From Helianthus annuus (taxonomy: Eukaryota > Streptophyta > Magnoliopsida > Asterales > Asteraceae), in contig NC_035446.2 of assembly GCF_002127325.2 (NCBI RefSeq), positions 161,231,878 through 161,295,877 of the forward strand: a stretch of DNA of 64,000 bases, read 5' to 3'. The notes beneath the pieces are model-generated. The model did no database searches. It was not told where the DNA came from and saw only the letters and a list, made by a program, of their open reading frames with translations. Position 1 is the stretch's first letter; every line of letters begins with the position of its first letter. Made by a program: the position numbers and the translations under genes. Positions 32,297 to 43,000 of the stretch are shown here, piece after piece.

Positions 32297-34158
32297 ATGA
32301 GACTGAAAAGGTTACACCCAAGGCTGGTCAGGCTTGGGTGGATATATTTTTTGTTGAATAGAAACCTGACTTGCCGGAGCTCCCAAGTTGGTAATCGAGG
32401 AGCATGAATCGGCATCATTCTTGTAAAACTGAGAAGTGTGAATTGCTGGAACTCCCAGGTTGGTAAGTGTGGAGTAGGAATCAGCACCTTGAGAATTCAA
32501 CCAGAAGATGGTAATTGGTTGAAAATGATTGATAGTTGATCTTACAAGTGATTGAGAATTACAAGTGGTTCAACCATCGATCCCACAAGTGGTTAATCAA
32601 GGTCATTAAATTGAACTTGATTTAACTATCATTCAAAAGATTGGTAAACAATGTGATGAAATAACCCCAAACTTACAAATGGTAAAATCAACAAAACTAA
32701 TTTTCCGGAAAAACCATTTTGATTAAAACAAACTTCAGTGTTTTGAAATCATAATGGGAAAATAGTTTGTTGTGAGGGGGAGTTCTGATTGTTTATGCCA
32801 AGTGGATGGAGAATTGAGGCAATTCATATCAGTTGTCATGTTCTTGTACAGTTTATTTTCAATTTCATTAAATGTTTTTGAATTTTAGGGGGAGTAAGAA
32901 ATTTTCAAAAAATCCAAAAACATTAGAAAATTTAAAAAGTAAAAAACATGATAAAATGAAAAATGAGTTTTTGTTGCATAAAAGAGGAAATGATAGTACA
33001 TCAGTGGACTATCACAACACGCTAAAGAAATGAAAGTCAAAACGTGATAAACAATCTCACTGTCGATGCGTCAGTAGGTTTTTACACATTTAGTAGATTG
33101 TGACAAGATATAAATCTAAATTTCAAACTTACTTATCTCGTGGGAAACATTTCTTGAATATATGGGTAACCCCCGAAATCTTGTTTGAAAGGTCCCTCTT
33201 TCTGAGATACTAGGTCTTTATACTCAGTGATATCTGGGGTATTATACCAGGACTTCTGCTGAATGGAAATTTTGACCTAGTCCCCATATAATATTTTCTG
33301 CAAAATGCTTGAAATACAGCAAAAGCCCTCCGCAAAAATGATTAAACAATAAAATTAATAATCATTGCTGTTGAAGAAAAGATCTTCTAAAAGGGGACAC
33401 ACCAAAAGTCGAAGCCGTCATCTCTCTGCGTATACGGAAGTATCGACCTGAGCTCTCACGGCCCTCGCAATTTAACCCCTTTACAGATATCATCTGTGGT
33501 ATACTCACCTGTAAGACTGAATATTGGGATCTGGATACGGGAGTATATTCAAGTGGTGGGACACACGAATAAGTTTAAGTCCTTAAGACTCTAATCGCAT
33601 ATCTCGAAACAGTTGAAATTTGTGTGAAAATTTAAGAGGACAAACATACTGACAATCTAGGTAAATTGTTTAGAACTTAAAATGAATCAAGCTTAACAGT
33701 GTTAGTGATATGTCTCAAAAACTAATATGATCCTCTTGCACGAACTCACAAAAATATTGTCTGTAAATATTTCGTTTCTACATTTACTTTCATTCAAAAA
33801 TCTAAAAAGAGTTTAGTGTGTTTTAACATAATTTGTGAAAAATCCAAAAAGATTTTCGACAACTGGTGTTGAAGAGCTGATTTTCGAAATCCCAAGTGCT
33901 AAACATGAAGAACAGGTTTGGATAAAGAATGTGTGAAAATGATTGTATTTTTCAAGAGATTTTAAGAGAATAAATCATTTTTGAATGTTTACCACAATTA
34001 GTTTCTAAATTTTTAAAAGAAGGTTTAAACTTTGAGAAACTTATGTGTGTGGTAGAGAACTTGCAGGATAAGAGCCAGGCAACGATCTTGAATTTGTGAT
34101 TTCCAGACTACGATCCCAGCAGATTGAGAGGGGGAGTCTGAAGAACAAAGTGCCAGGT
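32297..34158 (+). other. Non-coding 3' region of the Copia-like element
   Basis: It includes an imperfect 79-bp tandem duplication (about 32376-32500, CTCCCA(A/G)GTTGGTAA in each copy) and GGGGGAG tracts. There are no domains of pol. This is where protease, integrase and reverse transcriptase would be expected in a complete element. Confidence 0.6.
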
Positions 34159-34764
34159 TGTGACATCTCGTATTTTCAATCTTTCCATTTTTGGCAAGTC
34201 TACTTGTACTTTCTATTTTTGTAAGTTGTACCTTTGTGGTATTTGGTTTTATTCCCAAATTGTACTCGAGACTTGAAATCATAATGAAAGTGCATGATTT
34301 TATCCATATTTGTGTTTGAATGCTATGTATTGTCGAAACAATTGATAACATGTTGAAACTATGTTAAACACGTAAAAACAGTGAAATTTCATCTTAATCT
34401 CAGCTCTCAAATTCATCATTGCCAAGAGATTACCCTAGACCGTACAAAAATTGGGAATTTATACGTTAATTCGGTAAAAATATCGAAATTTGGGTCAAAA
34501 TAATTTTTATATTATTTTATTAATATTTTAAATAAGTAAATTAATAATTAAAATTAAATAAATAAGTATTTAAAACTAAGTTTTTATTAATTTTTGATGA
34601 GTTAAACTAACCTGGTTAGCTAAATCTTGGTTAAATCAGCTAACCAGGTTAAGTTTATTAAAGGGCAGCACTAACTAAGTCAGAAAACTCAGTTAGTGAC
34701 TAACCCAGTTAGTCAAGGTTAACTGTTGTAAAAAAAGGGGTTAAACCCCAAAGAAACGCATTGG

Positions 34765-34828
34765 ACCGGATTCGAACCCGCGACCTCTAGTTCACAAAAC
34801 ACGCGCTCAACCACTCGGTCGGGAATAC
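34765..34828 (-). other. tRNA-derived sequence inside the element E LTR
   Basis: On the minus strand GGGTTCGAATCC contains a perfect match to the pol III B box (GGTTCGANTCC). GACCGAGTGGTTGAGCG fits the A box at most positions. The spacing suits a tRNA, but the anticodon arm and acceptor stem do not pair, so it is not a working tRNA gene. The 3' LTR copy (38771-38834) has one change within the B box. Confidence 0.5.
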
Positions 34829-34988
34829 CACATCCGTTATACCTTGAACCTGTATGATATTTAACACGGCATTAAATGAGCTGATTTAAAATATAACCGC
34901 CAAAAACCCAGTCGTCTTCTCCGATCTTTTGGACTGATTACCGGAACCTTTGTGACGTTCCATCTTTCGTAACCGATACCTCTATCTC

Positions 34989-35000
34989 CTATATATATAT
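34989..35000 (+). promoter_or_regulatory. TATA-like run of the element E LTR
   Basis: TCCTATATATATATGACC lies about 830 bp into the LTR and is repeated in the 3' LTR near 38995-39006. It is the best core-promoter candidate in the LTR. Confidence 0.4.
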
Positions 35001-35339
35001 GACCAAATCATTCATGTTCCGTCCCTTTACACTCGATTCCCGAAACCAAAACCAATTCGAGACTTCATGTCGCCTTCGCCGGGAATCACGAACAACCTCC
35101 GACCACCTTCGCTTCCGACCACCACCATCTTCGCCGGAACTGCGAACCACCGTCGCCGTTGCCGCCGGTGACCCGTCCGGTACGAGATTCCGATTTCGTT
35201 TCTTTTTTTTTCTTTTCTTTATTTTATTTTATATAGTTACAGTCCCGTTATTATTATTATTATTATTATTAATATTATTACTATTAATATTATTAATTTA
35301 TATTATCAGAAATATTATTAAAACAAATTTAGTAATCTG

Positions 35340-35900
35340 AAATTTATTAACAGAATTATTACTTCTGTTTTATATATATTCAGAATTTTTATAAAATAAA
35401 TCAGATCTGTTTTTTTTCTTTTATATATATAATCAGAGTTTTTTTTTGAAATAAATCAGATTTATATTTTTAATTTTCAGTATTACTATTTAATATACCA
35501 TTTAAAATCTAAACTATTATATTTTTATTATAATCAGATTTAATATTTTATTTAAAATCAGAATTTATATTTAAAATCAGAATTTATATTTAAAATCAGA
35601 ATTTTTATAACAAAATAATCAGAATTATTTTCGGAATTAATATAAAATCAGAATTTATTATATAATCAGAATTTTTATAAAATCAGAATTTATTTATAAA
35701 TTTTCAGAATTATTATTCTTGCTATTTTATTTCAGATTTATTATATTCTAAAATCAGAATTATTATTTTTATTAAATCAGAATTATTATTTAATTACTAT
35801 TAAAATCAGAATCATTATTTCAATAAAACAGAATTTATATTTTATTATTTTAAATCAGAATTTATATTTTGAAAAAAACAGAATTATTATTTTTTTTTGC
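35340..35900 (+). repeat. ATCAGAATT motif array in the element E LTR
   Basis: About twenty copies of (A)ATCAGAATT(T/A) are scattered at irregular 15-40 bp spacing in very AT-rich DNA. Some are in near-tandem (TTTAAAATCAGAATTTATA repeated). The array is kept in the 3' LTR (39345-39900). Confidence 0.75.
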
Positions 35901-36741
35901 CTTGCTATTTAAATAATCTCTAAAGTTCCCAATATTTAACAAATCCTCAAAATTAATAGGGTAATTCTCTTGTGCACATCCTCTTGGGAAATCTCTTGTT
36001 CTTAATTATTCCAAGAAAAACGCAACGCAACCTAAGGTGAGTATACATGACCCATTTTCTATTTTACACTTTTGGGTGTAGTATGCATTTCCTATATCAA
36101 AAACACTATGTTAAACATTTTTGCACTGTCAATCCACATTTCATGTGAATCTATTTGACTCATGTTAATCATGTTATGCTAATGTTAAACATTTATGATT
36201 ATGTGTTCATTAACTTTGCAAGCCTCCCCTAACAATGGCAGCGCTGTAGGTTGTAACGCCCCTCCCATAATATTATGGGTATTGTTAGGTTTATTCTATG
36301 TTACTCATGTTACCACCCTTTTTGGGTTAGGCTATGTTAATTGCGTTAAACTTTGGTTTGAACACATAGATTCATCGTTACGAGTATAACTGTTAATATG
36401 AAATCATGTATTCACGTGGATTTGATCATGTTAAACTATTTTAATCATATTATACTATATTCAAACTTGTGTACTCGCCAACATGTTTTGTTGACTTTAT
36501 TTTAAATGCATACTGCAGGATGAGGAATCAAGATTTGGAAGAAATAAATAGGATGGCTTAGAAACCCACCTTGAAATAATCTATGTTTGATGTTTTGTTA
36601 TTTCCTTTCTTATGACTATGTATGAAACTTTGGTATTTTAATAAATGAAACTTAATTATATTGTCACATTTAGTGTTATGATGTCTTTGAACAGTTTGTA
36701 CGTCTCATCCCGATGTTTCCGCCATCGGTTGGGGTGTGACA

Positions 36742-38164
36742 GATTGGTATCAGAGCCATAACTATAGGGAATTAGGTAGAATTCCTATACTTTTCCCTAG
36801 TCTATAGTAGGAGTACTCTGATACCAGATTGGTATCAGAGCCATAACTATAGGGAATTAGGTAGAATTGCTATACTTTTCCCTAGTCTATAGTAGGGGTA
36901 CTCTGATACCAGATTGGTATCAGAGCCATAACTATAGGGAATTAGGAAAAGTAGGAATGCTTTTACCTAGTCTATAGTTTAGGAGCTTTCTCATTTATTT
37001 GCTGTTTAAGACAATATTCCCTTCTCTCTTCCTTGCTTCCCTCTATTCTTTTGGACTTCTAATATACAAGTCTTTCCTAAGGCTAACACAATACACACAT
37101 GGAAGCTGTGAAGACACTCATGTAATACAATCGAAATGATTCATCAAAACAGGGGTGATTCCCATATTTGGTGATGATTTTCATTCAGCTTAAATTTGAT
37201 TTTTGCACGAAACCTACCCTCAAGTTAGGAGTGACATCCAAACCTTGATGGGAGTTTCCATTTCATATTCTAGTGGACCCTCATCCTTGGATGAGTACCA
37301 ACCACATCAGGGTACGATGTTATCAAGTTAGAGGTGAAACTCGCATCTTGTTAACTAGTCCCATTCCTTGATTTTCGATCTCGCCAAAGTTTCGATTTTC
37401 CCAATCGATTAAGGACGTGTAGTAACTGGAAGGACAAACATCGTTAGTCGCTCCTCGATGAGAGTGTTTGTCTATTAGGCCAAAGCACGTCTCCTTAATT
37501 TGAAAAGGATTTCGATTCACTTTGGAATAGTCTTATGTTACGTTCCGTGACAATCCATGTTTTTATGATAAATCTCTTTTATGTTATCTCAATTATTATG
37601 TTTTACGTTAAATCTCTTTTATGCTATCTCATTTTCTTCATGTGTTCTACATTTGTACGTTATATAATTTCAATTTAATACATGCATACTAATATGTTAT
37701 ACTGGATTCGTGATTACTGGATTATTCTTATGTGATGAACTTGTCTTTTAACCCACACCTTAACATGTATAGCACTATGCGTAGTGCTATAGGAGTAGCG
37801 CCCGCCCGTATTCTAGTGTTCATGTTAAGTCTTTCAATTGCGGTACACGATGGGTTGACATGTTTATTCACATGCCAGTGATACGTTAATCTTGTTAACT
37901 AAGTGTGTCATGTGGATTGTTCTAAATTTTATGCTAATATCATCAAGATAGGAGTGATTTCCTTACCTTGACAATTAGCTTCGCTCAATTTTCAACTCCA
38001 CCAATGAGCTAGGGGTGATTTCCTTACCTCAGAGGTAGTTGCCAACTTTTTTTCGTTTTCAACGAAACTTTATATTTGGTCGTTATCTTCATTTCAAGTT
38101 TGGGAACACGAATCAGTCTTCTTCTTAAGATTTCGAGGACGAAATCTCCTAAAGTAGGGGAGAC
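36742..38164 (+). other. Non-coding interior of element E
   Basis: It starts with three primer binding sites (36745-36757, 36830-36842, 36915-36927; exact 85-bp period). Five TAGGAGTGA...TCC...ACCTTG motifs follow at about 37141, 37221, 37322, 37941 and 37998. No frame above 68 codons has protein-like content. Confidence 0.75.
36745..36927 (+). repeat. Triplicated primer binding site
   Basis: TGGTATCAGAGCC, complementary to initiator methionine tRNA, occurs three times 85 bp apart. Each of the first two copies is followed by an inverted copy CTCTGATACCA (36816-36826 and 36901-36911), so each 85-bp unit can fold with an 11-bp terminal stem. Confidence 0.95.
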
Positions 38165-40746
38165 TGTGACATCTCGTATTTTCAATCTTTCCATTTTTGG
38201 CAAGTCTACTTGTACTTTCTATTTTTGTAAGTTGTACCTTTGTGGTATTTGGTTTTATTCCCAAATTGTACTCGAGACTTGAAATCATAATGAAAGTGCA
38301 TGATTTTATCCATATTTGTGTTTGAATGCTATGTATTGTCGAAACAATTGATAACATGTTGAAACTATGTTAAACACGTAAAAACAGTGAAATTTCATCT
38401 TAATCTCAGCTCTCAAATTCATCATTGCCAAGAGATTACCCTAGACCGTACAAAAATTGGGAATTTATACGTTAATTCGGTAAAAATATCGAAATTTGGG
38501 TCAAAATAATTTTTATATTATTTTATTAATATTTTAAATAAGTAAATTAATAATTAAAATTAAATAAATAAGTATTTAAAACTAAGTTTTTATTAATTTT
38601 TGATGAGTTAAACTAACCTGGTTAGCTAAATCTTGGTTAAATCAGCTAACCAGGTTAAGTTTATTAAAGGGCAGCACTAACTAAGTCAGAAAACTCAGTT
38701 AGTGACTAACCCAGTTAGTCAAGGTTAACTGTTGTAAAAAAAGGGGTTAAACCCCAAAGAAACGCATTGGACCGAATTCGAACCCGCGACCTCTAGTTCA
38801 CAAAACACGCGCTCAACCACTCGGTCGGGAATACCACATCCGTTATACCTTGAACCTGTATGATATTTAACACGACATTAAATGAGCTGATTTAAAATAT
38901 AACCGCCAAAAACCCAGTCGTCTTCTCCGATCTTTTGGACTGATTACCGGAACCTTTGTGACGTTCGATCTTTCGTAACCGATACCTCTATCTCCTATAT
39001 ATATATGACCAAATCATTCATGTTCCGTCCCTTTACACTCAATTCCCGAAACCAAAACCAATTCGAGACTTCATGTCGCCTTCGCCGGGAATCACGAACA
39101 ACCTCCGACCACCTTCGCCTCCGACCACCACCATCTTCGCCGGAACTGCGAACCACCGTCGCCGTTGCCGCCGGTGACCCGTCCGGTACGAGATTCTGAT
39201 TTCGTTTCTTTTTTTTTCTTTTCTTTATTTTATTTTATATAGTTACAGTCCCGTTATTATTATTATTATTATTAATATTATTACTATTAATATTATTAAT
39301 TTATATTATCAGAAATATTATTAAAACAAATTTAGTAATCTGAAATTTATTAACATAATTATTACTTCTGTTTTATATATATTCAGAATTTTTATAAAAT
39401 AAATCAGATCTGTTTTTTTTTCTTTTATATATATAATCAGAGTTTTTTTTTGAAATAAATCAGATTTATATTTTTAATTTTCAGTATTACTATTTAATAT
39501 ACCATTTAAAATCTAAACTATTATATTTTTATTATAATCAGATTTAATATTTTATTTAAAATCAGAATTTATATTTAAAATCAGAATTTATATTTAAAAT
39601 TAGAATTTTTATAACAAAATAATCAGAATTATTTTCGGAATTAATATAAAATCAGAATTTATTATATAATCAGAATTTTTATAAAATCAGAATTTATTTA
39701 TAAATTTTCAGAATTATTATTCTTGCTATTTTATTTCAGATTTATTATATTCTAAAATCAGAATTATTATTTTTATTAAATCAGAATTATTATTTAATTA
39801 CTATTAAAATCAGAATCATTATTTCAATAAAACAGAATTTATATTTTATTATTTTAAATCAGAATTTATATTTTGAAAAAAAACAGAATTATTATTTTTT
39901 TTTGCCTTGCTATTTAAATAATCTCTAAAGTTCCCAATATTTAACAAATCCTCAAAATTAATAGGGTAATTCTCTTGTGCACATCCTCTTGGGAAATCTC
40001 TTGTCCTTAATTATTCCAAGAAAAACGCAACGCAACCTAAGGTGAGTATACATGACCCATTTTCTATTTTACACTTTTGGGTGTAGTATGCATTTCCTAT
40101 ATCAAAAACACTATGTTAAACATTTTTGCACTGTCAATCCACATTTCATGTGAATCTATTTGACTCATGTTAATCATGTTATGCTAATGTTAAACATTTA
40201 TGATTATGTGTTCATTAACTTTGCAAGCCTCCCCTAACAATGGCAGCGCTGTAGGTTGTAACGCCCCTCCCATAATATTATGGGTATTGTTAGGTTTATT
40301 CTATGTTACTCATGTTACCACCCTTTTTGGGTTAGGCTATGTTAATTGCGTTAAACTTTGGTTTGAACACATAGATTCATCGTTACGAGTATAACTGTTA
40401 ATATGAAATCATGTATTCACGTGGATTTGATCATGTTAAACTATTTTAATCATATTATACTATATTCAAACTTGTGTACTCGCCAACATGTTTTGTTGAC
40501 TTTATTTTAAATGCATACTGCAGGATGAGGAATCAAGATTTGGAAGAAATAAATAGGATGGCTTAGAAACCCACCTTGAAATAATCTATGTTTGATGTTT
40601 TGTTATTTCCTTTCTTATGACTATGTATGAAACTTTGGTATTTTAATAAATGAAACTTAATTATATTGTCACATTTAGTGTTATGATGTCTTTGAACAGT
40701 TTGTACGTCTCATCCCGATGTTTCCGCCATCGGTTGGGGTGTGACA
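38165..40746 (+). repeat. 3' LTR of element E
   Basis: Nearly identical to 34159-36741. It starts directly after the purine tract AAAGTAGGGGAGAC and ends before CAGGT. Confidence 0.95.
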
Positions 40747-40949
40747 CAGGTTCTGATTCTGAGATTGCTTATGCTAATGAATTTTAAAGATACAACATCC
40801 GAGGGAGAGGAGTTTGTTGATGATAGAGATTGTGTTAGGATGCTTACAATGGAGAATACTTCAGAGAAAAGCACAAAGACTGATAAAGACTGAAGGTTGA
40901 CAAGCGAAGACTTGACGCTGAAGACTCCGTCAACATCCGAGGGGGAGTT

Positions 40950-41426
40950 TGTTGGTGCATCCGTCTGTCGCCTACGTCTTGTATCGAGTCTTGATTAGGG
41001 TTAGTCAGTTTAGGGCTCGGGAATCGAGGAAATAGTCTTGTAAGAGATTCCGCTTGAAATGACAGTGTCATTTCAAGCGAAATACCCATTATATCCTGAT
41101 TCCGCTTGAGTAGTCTAGATCCTGATTTCGCTTGAGCTGTTTAGATGTGATTCCGCTTGAACCGGTCATGTGACATTCAAGCGGAATAAGAACACTATAT
41201 ATAGTGTCACTTGGAGCGAAATCAATAGTAATTGGTACGAGTTGTCTTCCGGTGAGCCACGAAGTGCTGCCGAAGTGTTGTCAAGCTTGTAATCGGATTA
41301 TTGATCAATAAAACAACAAGATTAAAGTGAATACGGCTGAGATTGCACCAAAACATTTGTTTCCGCCTCTTGTTTTCGATAAAAACTCTTCTGATCGACT
41401 CGTTCGGGTCTGAAAACGATCCTACA
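40950..41426 (+). repeat. 3' LTR of the Copia-like element
   Basis: It starts TGTTGGTGCATCC after the tract CCGAGGGGGAGTT and ends GAAAACGATCCTACA, 477 bp. A near-identical purine tract (CCGAGGGAGAGGAGTTTGTTG) sits about 138 bp upstream at 40800. The LTR contains several GATTCCGCTTGA motifs, a 14-bp-arm inverted repeat and a palindromic TATA region. Confidence 0.75.
41046..41207 (+). promoter_or_regulatory. CCGCTTGA motif cluster and TATA palindrome in the Copia-like LTR
   Basis: ATT(C/T)CGCTTGA occurs near 41047, 41099, 41124 and 41150, with inverted forms TTCAAGCG near 41071 and 41176. At 41051-41079 CGCTTGAAATGACA is followed, after one base, by its exact reverse complement. ACACTATATATAGTGT (41192-41207) is a perfect palindrome holding the TATA box. 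This looks like a promoter with upstream repeated binding sites. Confidence 0.65.
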
Positions 41427-43000
41427 TTCCCTGGAAAATCAGAGCCTGGAACGTCGCCAAAAGGGCTCCAAAGTTGACTGATTTTTCTGTTCATGTTGTC
41501 TTTGATAAACTTGTTGAAACTTGAGGAAACTCATCTCAAACCTATGTCCTTATGCTTATAACCACATCTATGGTTAGTCAGGCTTAAAAAAAAGGTGGAG
41601 ACATTCAAACTCAGAGGATTAATCCTCACAAACTTTCTGTTTTGTTCAAGGGTTTAACCCACAAGTGATGTTCAAGTTCAAGACTTGATGTAAGTGTGAT
41701 TTAGGATTAACTTGGGTTGTCCTATATAAAATCCACACATTGCTTGATGATTTCTTATAGATTAGTGTTTAGCATCCTTGTATTACTTGTATTTCATGAC
41801 CCTCCTTGTATGTTCATAACATCACGTGTAGTGGTGAGCACTTAGAGGTGCCTAAATGGAAGACTTTTCTTCCTACCTCCTACATGATTTCTATGACACT
41901 AAAGAGGTTCCTAAATGGAGGATTTATCCTCTTACCTCATGCTTGAACTATTAGACTTATTGATATATTACATAACCTAAATAATATCTATATATACTAT
42001 TCAACATTCGAACCTTTGATGATGAATTTGTGTTCATTCGTCAAAGTACTAGACTTACACCATCTATGACCATACACTTGTTATGACTCTAATGGACCTT
42101 TGATCCATGAAATCCTACAAACTCTTTTGGAGTTTTAATAGTGTCAAGAACATGTGCTATGTATACAAGATGATTACTTTTCATATACTTACTTTTCATA
42201 CACTTTAAACTCCATACCCTTAGACCGAATGTATCCGTCTCTTAAAATCCCAAACCGAACTTACTCAACCTCCTAAACTCAACAACTTCGTCAAATTGGA
42301 TAATCGGAAAGCATATGCAATTTTGTGAGTACACTTGACCCATTTTCCTTTTAATACACTTTGGCTGCAACATGTTTTACTTGTTAAACCGCACAATTCA
42401 TAAACATACTTTTATTCATTCAATCCGTATACATGCTTTGTTATGCTTAGGTTCATGCTAGAATACATACTACTTGTTAACTCGGCTTAAACAATTATAG
42501 CGCTATAGGAGTAGCACACCACCCGACGGGGTTTTGTTAAGTCTTTATTCTATAACGGTCTCGTTGATTTTGTGACGAGGGATGCTAAATACTAGTGGAC
42601 ACTAGAGTTGACATATTGTTATGCATGATAGTTTGACCTTGTATACCAAATGCTACGTTGGATTGAAAATACTTTTTGTATGCATGACACGAGTCTAAAA
42701 CTTGTGTACTCGCCAATACCTTTGTATTGAACTACACATTTAAAACATGTTGCAGGTTTAGTGATGATGTTGGTGATGCATGGAATCTAGTAGGATGCTT
42801 AGATACACACTTTAAATCTTGTATTTTTATTGTATTGTGTTTTATTATTCATGTTGTATTTGTTTCAAATCCTTGTAATTGACTCTTTAGAAATGAAATG
42901 AAAATTTATTATTAAATACTTGTCACATATAGTGTTATGAAGTCTCTTGCAATCTATTTCGTCTCACTCTGATGTTTCTGCTATTGGTTGGGGTGTGACA
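41427..43000 (+). repeat. 5' LTR of element D, second piece
   Basis: From TTCCCTGGAAAATCAGAGCC to GGTTGGGGTGTGACA it matches 47248-48446 of the 3' LTR. The 3' LTR lacks about 360 bp present here (roughly 42230-42590). Confidence 0.85.

Larger units (their letters stand above)
34159..36741 (+). repeat. 5' LTR of element E
   Basis: The LTR holds a tRNA-like stretch on the minus strand (34765-34828), a TATA-like run (34989-35000), a GC-rich open stretch (34999-35199), and an AT-rich array of ATCAGAATT words (about 35340-35900). It ends with the hairpin CGATGTTTCCGCCATCG. Confidence 0.95.
34159..40746 (+). mobile_element. Element E: complete young non-coding LTR retrotransposon
   Basis: LTRs of 2583 bp (34159-36741) and 2582 bp (38165-40746) start TGTGACATCTCG and end GGTTGGGGTGTGACA. 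CAGGT flanks both ends (34154-34158 and 40747-40751). By eye the LTRs differ at roughly a dozen sites plus a few length changes in TTA and T runs, so insertion was recent. The 1.42-kb interior has three primer binding sites, a purine tract AAAGTAGGGGAGAC and no protein-coding frame. It is therefore a LARD-type non-autonomous element. Its LTR start and interior are related to element D. Confidence 0.95.
29552..41426 (+). mobile_element. Decayed Copia-like element without pol, nested in element D
   Basis: The parts are interior 29552-34158 and 40747-40949, and 3' LTR 40950-41426; element E (34159-40746) sits inside. The interior codes for a gag-like protein with two zinc knuckles but has no protease, integrase or reverse transcriptase. 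Several GGGGGAG purine tracts occur (about 32775, 32889, 34130, 40941), as in some plant Copia lineages with long 3' regions. The 3' LTR abuts element D sequence TTCCCT at 41427, which in the intact D LTR (47248) is uninterrupted. The 5' LTR is absent. Confidence 0.7.

Noticed and set aside
34765..34828. A working tRNA gene
   Set aside because: The A and B boxes are present, but the anticodon and acceptor stems do not pair. It is at most a tRNA-derived relic.
34999..35340. 113-codon frame in the element E LTR, partly repeated at 39005-39199
   Set aside because: It lies downstream of the TATA-like run and is Pro/Arg/Phe-rich without a recognisable domain. The second LTR copy of the frame is only 64 codons long, so it is not kept as a protein.
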